From positions 1 to 6,526 of the forward strand of contig JAJAYU010000043.1 in NCBI GenBank assembly GCA_026786125.1: DNA of 6,526 bases, in the 5' to 3' direction. The translations under genes and the position numbers were made by a program. The DNA comes from Chamaesiphon sp. GTDB lineage: Bacteria; Cyanobacteriota; Cyanobacteriia; Cyanobacteriales; Chamaesiphonaceae. The notes beneath the pieces were generated by a model. The model did no database searches. It saw only the letters and a list, made by a program, of their open reading frames with translations, and was not told the DNA's origin. Shown here one piece after another: positions 1-5,865 of this stretch. Numbering within the stretch: position 1 is the stretch's first letter; the number at the start of each line of letters is the position of its first letter.

Positions 1-14
1 AGTCAGTACTGACT
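1..14. repeat. Perfect 14-base palindrome at the left edge
   Basis: The first 14 bases, AGTCAGTACTGACT, equal their own reverse complement. They lie about 50 bases upstream of fabI. The palindrome could extend beyond the window or be one arm of something larger. It could be an operator-like site for a dimeric regulator or part of an intergenic repeat; nothing here decides between these. All three forward frames across 1-64 are closed by stops, so no plus-strand gene runs into fabI. Confidence 0.4.
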
Positions 15-64
15 GGTAGCTGATATCATGAGCCGTGCGAGTCAAGATGGAGTAATAGTTAGCT

Positions 65-841
65 TTGTTAAATTTAAGCGGAAAAAACGCCTTAGTCACT
101 GGAATTGCCAATAATCGATCGATTGCTTGGGGCATTGCACAACAGCTTCACGCGGCTGGTGCGAATATTGGGATCACTTATCTACCCGATGAGCGGGGGA
201 AGATGGAGCGAAAAGTAGAAGAATTAGTCGCGCCGCTGAATCCAAGTATTTATCTACCACTCAATGTTCAAGATGATCAGCAAATTGATAAAACTTTTGC
301 TGAAGTTGGTGAAAAATGGGGACGAGTAGATATCCTGATTCACTGTTTAGCTTTTGCAAATAAGGAAGATCTTTCTGGCGATTTTAGTAAGACTTCCCGC
401 GCAGGTTTTGCTCAGGCGATGGACATTAGTGCTTACTCATTAATTCGGCTAGCGGGTGCTGCCAAACCGTTGATGACAGAGGGTGGAAGTATCATCACTC
501 TTACTTATCTCGGTGGTGTAAAAGTGATTCCAAACTATAACGTGATGGGGATTGCCAAAGCTGGTTTGGAAATGAATGTTCGCTATCTAGCTTCAGAATT
601 TGGTGCTCAAAATGTCCGTGTCAATGCGATTTCCGCAGGGCCAATTCGGACATTAGCTTCTTCGGCTGTGGGTGGTATTCTAGATATGATTCACCATGTT
701 GAAGATGTGGCACCACTGAAACGAACTGTGACTCAAACTGAAGTTGGTAATGCCGCTGCTTTTTTGGCTAGTGATCTGGCGAGTGGGATTACTGGTCAAA
801 TTATCTATGTAGATGCTGGTTACGAGACGATTGGAATGTAA
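65..841 (+). CDS. fabI: Enoyl-[acyl-carrier-protein] reductase (NADH), FabI type
   Basis: This cytosolic enzyme reduces trans-2-enoyl-ACP to acyl-ACP, the last step of each elongation round in type II fatty acid synthesis. The 258-residue length is normal for FabI. The N-terminal nucleotide-binding stretch GIANNRSIAWGIA is at residues 13-25. The catalytic set of this atypical short-chain dehydrogenase is present: Tyr148, then Tyr158-x6-Lys165 in PNYNVMGIAK. The HCLAFA segment (93-98) has Ala96 where E. coli has Gly93, as plant enzymes do. The C-terminal part contains SAGPIRTLAS and ends in YVDAGY before the last residues. The start is a TTG at 65: an in-frame TAG at 56-58 excludes any earlier start, and MLNLSGK matches the usual N-terminus of the family. 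A GGAG at 49-52 is a possible but distant ribosome site (12-base spacer). The gene converges with lspA. Family identification is very secure; only the start codon is unusual. Confidence 0.97.
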   Translation: MLNLSGKNALVTGIANNRSIAWGIAQQLHAAGANIGITYLPDERGKMERKVEELVAPLNPSIYLPLNVQDDQQIDKTFAEVGEKWGRVDILIHCLAFANKEDLSGDFSKTSRAGFAQAMDISAYSLIRLAGAAKPLMTEGGSIITLTYLGGVKVIPNYNVMGIAKAGLEMNVRYLASEFGAQNVRVNAISAGPIRTLASSAVGGILDMIHHVEDVAPLKRTVTQTEVGNAAAFLASDLASGITGQIIYVDAGYETIGM

Positions 842-848
842 TTCAAAT

Positions 849-876
849 AGTTGAGAGTTGATAGTTGATAATTGAT
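849..876 (+). repeat. Heptamer tandem array, left arm (4 units)
   Basis: Four consecutive seven-base units, AGTTGAG, AGTTGAT, AGTTGAT and AATTGAT, begin eight bases after the fabI stop codon. They resemble the short tandemly repeated heptamers described from cyanobacterial intergenic DNA. A matching array in inverted orientation lies at 928-955, so the two could fold together in RNA or single-stranded DNA. Confidence 0.75.
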
Positions 877-899
877 AGCTCAACAGCAAAGATCTTTAG

Positions 900-924
900 G
901 TTGGGTTGAAGAATGAAACCCAAC
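900..924. repeat. Hairpin repeat GTTGGGTT...AACCCAAC
   Basis: An 8-bp perfect stem (900-907 with 917-924) closes a 9-base loop. From memory, the motif with GTTGGGTT arms and a loop of this type recurs in intergenic regions of many cyanobacterial genomes. It sits exactly between the two heptamer arrays, in the gap between the convergent genes fabI and lspA. No T-run follows on either strand, so it is not a classical intrinsic terminator, but it could still stabilise 3' ends. Confidence 0.6.
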
Positions 925-927
925 ACG

Positions 928-955
928 CCCAACTTTCAACTCTTAACTCTCAACT
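928..955 (-). repeat. Heptamer tandem array, right arm (4 units, inverted)
   Basis: Four units, CCCAACT, TTCAACT, CTTAACT and CTCAACT, are the reverse complement of the AGTTGAG-type units at 849-876. The outermost unit (949-955) is an exact complement of the first unit on the left (849-855); the inner ones have diverged. The arm ends 27 bases before the lspA stop codon. Together the arms make an imperfect long stem around the hairpin at 900-924. Confidence 0.7.
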
Positions 956-982
956 TACTCACCAAGTTACTTTGTTTGATCG

Positions 983-1459
983 CTATTTAGAGTTAGACTG
1001 CTTTGGCTGATAAATAAAGGTGTGGATTAGTAAGCAGATAATTCCTAAATTAATCGATACATCTGCCCAATTGAAGATCGCAAAATTAATTATTCGCAGA
1101 TCGATAAAATCCACCACAGAACCATCAAAAAATAGTCGATCGATTCCATTCCCAACGGCACCTGCCAAGATCAGTCCAAATCCTAGCTGTTCCCAAATAT
1201 TGCTAAAAGTTTTGAAAATAGCGATCGCAATCAAAATTAGACTCACAATTAGCGATAACCATCTGAGTAATGGATTGCCCTCAAGGATACTAAATGCCGC
1301 GCCGTGATTGCGAATATAGGTAAAATGAAAGATGTTCGGAATAATGGCAATAGACGTACGCTCGACTTTGAGCAGATCAACAATTGCTCGCTTACTCAAA
1401 ATGTCGATCGCGATATTGACGATCGCTACTAGCCAAAAATAATAATTTCTAATTTTCAT
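983..1459 (-). CDS. lspA: Lipoprotein signal peptidase (signal peptidase II)
   Basis: LspA is an inner-membrane aspartyl protease that removes the signal peptide from diacylglyceryl-modified prolipoproteins just before the lipidated Cys. The 158-residue product has the family's length and four hydrophobic segments (about 8-26, 66-84, 91-106 and 134-150). Conserved blocks are visible: D19-x3-K23 near the N-terminus, YIRNHGAAFSIL at 48-59, GNGIDR at 103-108, VVDF at 115-118 and FNWAD at 129-133. Asp117 and Asp133 correspond to the catalytic pair in structurally studied LspA, and Asp107 is the third conserved acid. AGGA on the minus strand (1471-1468) lies 8 bases from the ATG and overlaps the bioY stop codon, so translation is probably coupled to bioY in a two-gene operon. 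The divergently placed neighbour psb27 encodes a predicted LspA substrate. The assignment is secure. Confidence 0.96.
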   Translation of the reverse strand: MKIRNYYFWLVAIVNIAIDILSKRAIVDLLKVERTSIAIIPNIFHFTYIRNHGAAFSILEGNPLLRWLSLIVSLILIAIAIFKTFSNIWEQLGFGLILAGAVGNGIDRLFFDGSVVDFIDLRIINFAIFNWADVSINLGIICLLIHTFIYQPKQSNSK

Positions 1460-1469
1460 AGATCGAATC

Positions 1470-2111
1470 CTAATAAAACATAACTCGTCGCAAAACGAAA
1501 GCGATCAATGTAGCAGCACAAACCAGTAACAATTGACTAAAAAAGGGATAAATAGAGTAACTGACGATCGAATCTAAAAGATTGAAATTACCTGACTGTT
1601 GGAGATCGATCATCTTAAAACCAACCAAATAAATAACTCCTAAAAAATGGATCGTCATAAGTCCACACAGACAACTAAAACCGAGATGTTCTAGCTGCGG
1701 TTTTGGTGTCAGCTTGACGCTGCCACTCGCCATAGCTGCTTTCGATAGAGTTCGCTTGAAAGCAAGTTGCCCACAAACCCAAGATCCAGGAATAAAGGCT
1801 AATAGATAGCCAAAAGCAGGTTTCTGAACATACTCAAACCCACCACCATCATTAAAGATTTTTAGCCAGATCAATCCTAGTAACAAATAAGCGATTTGAG
1901 CTAATACTCCCGCAGTTCTTCCACCCAAACAACTCACCAATAATACTGCCCCAACTTGACACTTAAATCCTAATGGGTACGCAGTAATTCCCTGACTTAG
2001 CCATTGCGCTGGAGAACTGATCCCATAAACAGGCACAAAGTTTGCGCCGATTGTCAGAAATAAGCCAATAATAGTCCACACCAAAATGTAAGGACGAGAA
2101 ATTCTAGTCAT
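1470..2111 (-). CDS. bioY: BioY-family biotin transporter substrate-binding (S) component
   Basis: BioY is the membrane S-component that binds biotin; with energy-coupling-factor ATPases and a T-component encoded elsewhere it imports the vitamin. The 213-residue protein is strongly hydrophobic, with about six membrane segments (roughly 8-29, 50-62, 66-86, 100-118, 142-165 and 184-207). Family signatures include GAVLLVSCLGGRTAGVLAQI (54-73), the glycine run NDGGGF (87-92) and KPAFGYLLAFIPGSWVCGQL (97-116). It is somewhat longer than many BioY proteins because of a loop at about 119-141. The gene is the first of a probable operon with lspA, 10 bases downstream. No ecfA, ecfT or biotin synthesis gene is in view. 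The ATG at 2111 has no visible Shine-Dalgarno sequence; its leader instead consists of heptamer repeats ending three bases before the start. The family call is firm, and biotin as the substrate rests on family knowledge. Confidence 0.9.
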   Translation of the reverse strand: MTRISRPYILVWTIIGLFLTIGANFVPVYGISSPAQWLSQGITAYPLGFKCQVGAVLLVSCLGGRTAGVLAQIAYLLLGLIWLKIFNDGGGFEYVQKPAFGYLLAFIPGSWVCGQLAFKRTLSKAAMASGSVKLTPKPQLEHLGFSCLCGLMTIHFLGVIYLVGFKMIDLQQSGNFNLLDSIVSYSIYPFFSQLLLVCAATLIAFVLRRVMFY

Positions 2112-2114
2112 GAG

Positions 2115-2156
2115 TTAGAGGATAGGGATTAGGCTTTAGGGATTAGGCTTTAGGCT
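2115..2156 (+). repeat. Heptamer tandem array upstream of bioY (6 units)
   Basis: Six seven-base units run without interruption: TTAGAGG, ATAGGGA, TTAGGCT, TTAGGGA, TTAGGCT and TTAGGCT. Read on the minus strand this is the immediate leader of bioY and stops three bases before its ATG, leaving no room for a normal ribosome-binding site. It pairs with an inverted six-unit array at 2238-2279. Confidence 0.75.
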
Positions 2157-2237
2157 CGATTTGTTGTTTGAGATCCCAGGTTTGATCGATATTAGGGATA
2201 GTTAACCACAAAACGTGTTTTATGGATCTACCTCTTC

Positions 2238-2279
2238 AAGCCTAACCCTTAACGCCCAAAGCCTAACATCTAAAGCCTC
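2238..2279 (-). repeat. Heptamer tandem array upstream of psb27 (6 units, inverted)
   Basis: Six units, AAGCCTA, ACCCTTA, ACGCCCA, AAGCCTA, ACATCTA and AAGCCTC, are in opposite orientation to the array at 2115-2156 and have the same copy number. The arms are separated by 81 bases of non-repeat DNA that should contain the bioY promoter. The psb27 start is 65 bases to the right. Several units have diverged, so pairing between arms would be interrupted. Confidence 0.7.
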
Positions 2280-2344
2280 CATTCCGATCGGATTCGCGCT
2301 AGGATGGAGAGTATTTGGAATTTTAAATTTTTACATTACAAACT

Positions 2345-2746
2345 ATGTTGAAACGTCTGTGGTCGCAGTTATTGGCTTTAGTACTAGTAGTTGTTGTGGG
2401 TTTGGCTGGCTGTTCCGCTAGCTCTGGTGGACTAGTTGGAAATTACCGTCAAGATGTGATGACTGTTCTAAATAGTATGAAAACTGTGTTGGAGTTGCCC
2501 GATGACTCCCCAGACAAAGCTGCGGCACAGGCTTTGGCACGAGTAAATATTAATGATTTTGCTTCTCGCTACCGCCAAGATCCAGCTCTGACAAAACTTA
2601 GCTCTTTCACCAGTATGCGGACTGCCTTGAACTCCCTCGCTGCCCACTATGCAGCATATCCCAATCGCCCTCTACCAGAAAAACTCAGAACTAGCCTTAC
2701 CCAGAAATTTAAGCAAATTGAATTAGCATTACAACGCAATGCCTAG
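2345..2746 (+). CDS. psb27: Photosystem II assembly lipoprotein Psb27
   Basis: Psb27 is a lumenal lipoprotein that binds photosystem II assembly and repair intermediates near CP43 and keeps the oxygen-evolving cluster from being assembled too early. The 133-residue precursor has a lipoprotein signal peptide: basic residues at 3-4, a hydrophobic stretch at 9-20 and a lipobox LAGC with the lipidated Cys at 23. The mature part is about 110 residues, typical of Psb27. It contains the YRQDVMTVL segment (34-42), NINDFASRYRQD (68-79) and the tail TSLTQKFKQIELALQRN, consistent with the known four-helix bundle. No Shine-Dalgarno sequence is obvious before the ATG, which follows an AT-rich stretch (2321-2344). 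The gene is transcribed away from bioY-lspA and is followed by a strong hairpin, suggesting its own transcript. Maturation should require the nearby LspA. The identification is confident. Confidence 0.95.
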   Translation: MLKRLWSQLLALVLVVVVGLAGCSASSGGLVGNYRQDVMTVLNSMKTVLELPDDSPDKAAAQALARVNINDFASRYRQDPALTKLSSFTSMRTALNSLAAHYAAYPNRPLPEKLRTSLTQKFKQIELALQRNA

Positions 2747-2807
2747 ATTAGGCTTGATGCTCTAGCAGGAACTTTAGTTGCAAATTATCTGTCCAAGCTA
2801 AAAGAGT

Positions 2808-2845
2808 TGAAGGAGAAGTCGATCTGCTAATTGGCTTCTCCTTTA
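2808..2845 (+). terminator. Hairpin terminator after psb27
   Basis: A 16-bp stem (2808-2823 with 2830-2845, including three G-T pairs) closes a 6-base loop, CTGCTA. The core is AAGGAGAAG pairing with CTTCTCCTT. It lies about 60 bases after the psb27 stop. The downstream T-run is weak (CTTTATACT lies partly inside the stem), so this may be a transcript-end stabiliser or an inefficient terminator rather than a canonical one. It separates psb27 from the next gene. Confidence 0.6.
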
Positions 2846-2892
2846 TACTGAGAGGCTGAACATCTACCTGCGACCTTCGATCAATACTATCT

Positions 2893-4440
2893 ATGGATTG
2901 TAAGCTACACCCACATTCTTTGATCGTACTATCGAGATCGAATCGTCGCAAGTTGCACCAAAAATTATTCGTTGGGACATTTACCCTCAGTAGCCTGATC
3001 GGACAAGCCTACTACGCTCCATCCAGCCTAGCCCAGCCCGCAGATTACTGCCAGATTCCGCCAGCAGAAGTCGCCGCCAAAAATGTTCTGCGAGTAGCCG
3101 CTCAGAAAGGGGATAAAACTAGTCAGAATAAATATGGTGAAATTGTCAAAAAACACCTAAATTATGTCCAGCAATGTAGGCAAAAGAGCTGGCTTAAAAA
3201 TCAGGCAATTTGGGTGAGACTGTATCCTTGTGATACCCGCCCTGGAGCATTGGAAGAAGTCTTTGATAACATGGTTAACAAAGGCTATAACCAAATCTAT
3301 GTTGCCACATTCTATGGCAAAGCCTTATTGCCGCGCACGGGTAATACTACCGCCTGGAACTCAGTCCTGACCCAGCGGGGCACCGAAAAAACCGATCTCC
3401 TCGCTGACGCGATCCAAAAAGGGCACGAACGGGGATTGAAAGTATATGCTTGGATGTATAGGCTCAATTTTGGGGCAGACTATGTTATGGTCCCCGAAGG
3501 ACAGTCAGCCGTAGCAATTAATGGGCGGGGTGAGACTACTTTATTTTCGGGGGAAGAAGGTTTCCAAAAATCGACAGATGGTGCTGGTGGTTCGGTTTTA
3601 TTTGTCGATCCTTACAGCGACAAAGCCCGCGCTGATTATCAAAAGCTAGTGCGTGAGGTTGTCCGTCGTCGTCCCGATGGCGTGCTGTTTGATTATATTC
3701 GGTTTCCACGCGGACAGGGCGCACAATCGATCGCTAGCCAAGTCAAAGATCTCTGGATTTATAGTGATGAATCTAGACAAACCCTCGCAGCATTAGCCCA
3801 AAATAGCAAAGGTAGGGACTTGATCGATCGCTTTCTCAACAAAGGCACGATCACGATTAATGACCTGAAGGAGGTCGATAAACTCTATCCTAATGAAGTT
3901 TCACCCCTGTGGCAGGGTCGCACCCCCCTAGAAGGCGAAATCAGCATGTCTTATGAGGAAAAATTCCCTTGGATTGAGTGGGATTTGTGGCAGCTTACTC
4001 TTGCTCATGCCAGCGATGGTGTCGTCCGATTCTTGCAAAAAGCCATTGCCCCTGTGGAGCAACAAGGACTCAAATCTGGCGCGGTATTCTTTCCCGAAGC
4101 AAATCAACCAATTGGTCGTAGAGGCTACGATTCACGCTTACAACCGTGGGATCGATTTCCGACTAGTGAATGGCACCCAATGTCTTATGCTACTTGCAAC
4201 CGCAGTGATTGTATCACCGATCAAGTCCGTCGCGTTGTCAGCTTTGCGCCACCGAACGTTAATGTGATTCCAGCCCTAGCCGGAACCTGGAACAAGCCCA
4301 TCGAAGGTCGTCCATCCCTAGACGTGCAGATGGATGGTATTCATCGCGCTCTACCCCAAATTAATTCGATTAGTCACTTTGCCTTTTCTTGGCAAGAACC
4401 TGAGTTGGATTCTTATCGTAGTTCTTGTCGGTTGAAATAG
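2893..4440 (+). CDS. Secreted glycoside hydrolase family 10-like (GHL10) protein
   Basis: This protein belongs to the GHL10 (formerly DUF187-type) TIM-barrel proteins related to glycoside hydrolases. The substrate is not known; a role on cell-wall or extracellular glycan is inferred from the fold family and export. Of 515 residues, the first 47 look like a signal peptide: a basic region RRK at 18-20, a hydrophobic stretch at about 25-40 and possible cleavage after SLA at 45-47. The barrel runs from about 104 (QAIWVRLY) to the C-terminus, with AWMYR at 186-190, the family hallmark DGVLFDYIRFPRG at 262-274, and FAFSWQEPELD at 497-507. Asp268 and the Glu residues at 502 and 504 are candidate active-site acids. 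Six Cys in the exported part (53, 95, 113, 435, 440 and 512) could form disulphides. No ribosome site precedes the ATG at 2893; in-frame TTG codons at 2920 and 2953 would shorten the signal peptide and are possible alternative starts. The gene converges with comF. Confidence 0.85.
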   Translation: MDCKLHPHSLIVLSRSNRRKLHQKLFVGTFTLSSLIGQAYYAPSSLAQPADYCQIPPAEVAAKNVLRVAAQKGDKTSQNKYGEIVKKHLNYVQQCRQKSWLKNQAIWVRLYPCDTRPGALEEVFDNMVNKGYNQIYVATFYGKALLPRTGNTTAWNSVLTQRGTEKTDLLADAIQKGHERGLKVYAWMYRLNFGADYVMVPEGQSAVAINGRGETTLFSGEEGFQKSTDGAGGSVLFVDPYSDKARADYQKLVREVVRRRPDGVLFDYIRFPRGQGAQSIASQVKDLWIYSDESRQTLAALAQNSKGRDLIDRFLNKGTITINDLKEVDKLYPNEVSPLWQGRTPLEGEISMSYEEKFPWIEWDLWQLTLAHASDGVVRFLQKAIAPVEQQGLKSGAVFFPEANQPIGRRGYDSRLQPWDRFPTSEWHPMSYATCNRSDCITDQVRRVVSFAPPNVNVIPALAGTWNKPIEGRPSLDVQMDGIHRALPQINSISHFAFSWQEPELDSYRSSCRLK

Positions 4441-4445
4441 GCTTT

Positions 4446-4551
4446 GGATGGTGAATAGTTCGGCTCACTTCGGCTACGCTCTGCGAAGGCAGACGCTACG
4501 CGAACAGTGCAAGCCGCTCACTACAAGTGGTGGATGGTGAATGGTGAATAG
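4446..4551 (+). repeat. Composite intergenic repeat flanked by GGATGGTGAAT copies
   Basis: GGATGGTGAATAG at 4446-4458 recurs as GGATGGTGAAT at 4532-4542, followed by GGTGAATAG at 4543-4551; the second copy contains a heptamer duplication (ATGGTGA twice, 4534-4547). Between them, 4458-4505 resembles a palindromic repeat I recognise from many cyanobacterial genomes. It has direct copies of GCTACGC around a TCTGC-GAAG-GCAGA hairpin (4480-4493), closed by GTTCG (4458-4462) and CGAAC (4501-4505). No coding sequence is evident. Confidence 0.55.
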
Positions 4552-4561
4552 ATAGACGTAG

Positions 4562-4578
4562 GGTGGGCAGTGCCCACC
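4562..4578. repeat. Hairpin repeat GGTGGGC-AGT-GCCCACC
   Basis: A perfect 7-bp GC-rich stem with a 3-base loop lies between the convergent GHL10 gene and comF, 42 bases after the comF stop on the minus strand. The GTAGGGTGGGC...GCCCACC form is, from memory, another common dispersed motif of cyanobacterial intergenic DNA. It lacks an adjacent T-run on either strand but could help end both converging transcripts. Confidence 0.5.
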
Positions 4579-4619
4579 AGCTAGATTATGGGCAATCTTT
4601 GGCTAAATTTTTGATCGAT

Positions 4620-5285
4620 CTAACGATCGCGTCCAGTGGCAATTACGGCAACTCCACACACATTCACCCCGATCGATCGAATTACCGCTGCTGCCGATCG
4701 AACAGTTGCACCAGTGGTGTAAATATCATCAATTAATAATACTGTGTCACCAGCCTTTAACCGCGAGTTTACTAGGGTAAATGCACCCGTGACATTCTCT
4801 TGGCGGGCTGATTTTGACAGTCCAAATTGAGCGACAGTCGATCGATTCCGCTGTAAGCTCAAGTCCAATCGAGCACCCGTCACCTGACAAAACCCCCGTG
4901 CAATTAATTCAGCCTGATTGAAACCTCTACTGATTAGTTTGTCAGAGTAGAGTGGGATCGGGACAACTATTAGTTTCGTCGTCAAACCTGAAGGTTTAGA
5001 CTTTTGCCAACTGGTAGCCAACCATTCACCATAAAGATTGCCAATTGATCGATTGCCATCATACTTTAGCTTGCCGATCGATTGTTTGATCGATCCTTCA
5101 TACTTGCCCCAGGCAAATAATGGTAGATCTCCCTGCCAATATCGATCGGGTTGAAGTAACTGACAATCTTGAATTTGGCGTTGACAATACTTGCAAAAGA
5201 CAGCTTGTGCTGTGCGATCGCACATTGGACAATTCGGTTTAAGAAAGAGGTTTAATGCCCGATCTAGTAATGGTTGCCAAATCAT
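4620..5285 (-). CDS. comF: ComF family protein (phosphoribosyltransferase-type, competence-related)
   Basis: ComF-family proteins combine an N-terminal zinc-binding segment with a type I phosphoribosyltransferase fold. They are cytosolic and required for DNA uptake in transformable bacteria, though the exact chemistry is unsettled. From the ATG at 5285 the protein has 221 residues. Cys19-x2-Cys22 and Cys31-x2-Cys34 form the zinc motif. IKQSIGKLKYDGN is at 66-78, SRGFNQAELIA at 119-129, and the PRPP-binding loop VLLIDDIYTTGAT at 182-194. This start is preferred because its ATG overlaps the TGA of the upstream HNH gene (ATGA, 5285-5282), a classic coupling arrangement; an in-frame ATG at 5309 would add eight residues and overlap the upstream gene by 28 bases. 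The HNH gene and comF should be co-transcribed. The gene converges with the GHL10 gene. Family assignment is strong; a role in competence here is inferred. Confidence 0.92.
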   Translation of the reverse strand: MIWQPLLDRALNLFLKPNCPMCDRTAQAVFCKYCQRQIQDCQLLQPDRYWQGDLPLFAWGKYEGSIKQSIGKLKYDGNRSIGNLYGEWLATSWQKSKPSGLTTKLIVVPIPLYSDKLISRGFNQAELIARGFCQVTGARLDLSLQRNRSTVAQFGLSKSARQENVTGAFTLVNSRLKAGDTVLLIDDIYTTGATVRSAAAVIRSIGVNVCGVAVIATGRDR

Positions 5286-5848
5286 TCTCGATCGCCACGA
5301 CTCTGCCAAAACTGCTCTGCAAAAGCCACTGTCGGATGCATGGGAGCTTTGGGCTTGGTTTTGAGTGTCATCCCTGTATCACTCAGATATTTATCACCCT
5401 TCTTATGATTGCAAGCTTCACAAGCAATCGCCACATTGTCCCAGGTGTGGGTACCACCTTTGGAGCGGGGAATGACATGATCGATCGTCAATTGTTTCGC
5501 ACTTCCACAATACTGACAACGATGTCCATCTCGCCTAAGCAGCTCGCGACGACTGACGCTCGGCAGTTTCCACAACCGTTCTGAAGTGGTAATTTTCAGG
5601 CGAATGTGGTGAGGTACTTCGATCGCAACTGATGGCGATCTCAATACCCAGACAAGTTTGGTGTCTTGCAAGTCTAATGGCTCGGCTCTACCACTAATTA
5701 ATAGCGCGACAGCTCGACGGATATTAATCCGTGCCATTGGCAAATAATTGGTCGAAAATACAACGACAGAATTATTCAGTACAGATGAAGTGATCTGTTT
5801 GAGATCGAATGACTTGCTGTCTGAGATTCCAATTGTGGCCTGTTTCAT
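5282..5848 (-). CDS. HNH endonuclease family protein
   Basis: HNH proteins are metal-dependent DNA nucleases. This small stand-alone type, with an N-terminal region before the HNH fold, is common in cyanobacteria and its biological target is unknown. With the ATG at 5848 the protein has 188 residues. The N-terminal domain contains VVVFSTNYLPMARINIRRAV (28-47). The zinc-bound HNH module follows: Cys111-x2-Cys114, the DH pair Asp123-His124 in IDHVIPRSKGG, Asn138, and Cys143-x2-Cys146 followed by Asn147. All expected residues are present, so it is probably active. The start is chosen because AAGAGG on the minus strand (5863-5858) sits 9 bases upstream. An in-frame TTG at 5896 would add 16 residues, but it falls inside a strong hairpin. 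The stop codon overlaps the comF start. No methylase or phage genes are nearby, so a restriction or phage-packaging role is not supported. Confidence 0.88.
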   Translation of the reverse strand: MKQATIGISDSKSFDLKQITSSVLNNSVVVFSTNYLPMARINIRRAVALLISGRAEPLDLQDTKLVWVLRSPSVAIEVPHHIRLKITTSERLWKLPSVSRRELLRRDGHRCQYCGSAKQLTIDHVIPRSKGGTHTWDNVAIACEACNHKKGDKYLSDTGMTLKTKPKAPMHPTVAFAEQFWQSRGDRE

Positions 5849-5857
5849 AATTTTTAG

Positions 5858-5863
5858 CCTCTT
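5858..5863 (-). promoter_or_regulatory. Ribosome-binding site deciding the HNH gene start
   Basis: AAGAGG on the minus strand, 9 bases before the ATG at 5848, is a reasonable Shine-Dalgarno match. It favours this ATG over the in-frame TTG at 5896, whose surroundings are occupied by the hairpin at 5873-5903. Confidence 0.55.
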
Positions 5864-5865
5864 AA

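Noticed and set aside
680..889. Minus-strand open frame of 69 codons at the fabI end
   Set aside because: It is antisense to the conserved C-terminus of FabI and begins in the heptamer repeats.
849..955. CRISPR-like array
   Set aside because: The units are seven bases long, without unique spacers, and no cas genes are present.
1020..1307. Plus-strand open frame of 95 codons
   Set aside because: It lies wholly antisense to lspA, whose conserved motifs are clear; the translated product is low in complexity and matches no family I know.
2215..2421. Plus-strand open frame of 68 codons upstream of psb27
   Set aside because: It runs through the heptamer array and out of frame into psb27, and its composition reflects the repeats.
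2748..2951. Minus-strand open frame of 67 codons between psb27 and the GHL10 gene
   Set aside because: It spans the hairpin at 2808-2845 and the start of the GHL10 gene; no recognisable protein features.
3953..4267. Plus-strand open frame of 104 codons
   Set aside because: It is in another frame inside the GHL10 gene, which continues uninterrupted with its conserved C-terminal motif.
5286..5309. Extended ComF start at the ATG of 5309
   Set aside because: It would overlap the HNH gene by 28 bases; the ATG at 5285 gives the usual ATGA coupling and still includes the whole zinc motif.
5255..5584. Plus-strand open frame of 109 codons
   Set aside because: It is antisense to the HNH gene and overlaps its zinc-binding motifs; no ribosome site or family signal was seen.
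5282..5848. Reading the HNH gene as part of a mobile intron, restriction system or prophage
   Set aside because: No reverse transcriptase, intron core, methylase or phage packaging gene is nearby, and the gene is tightly linked to comF.
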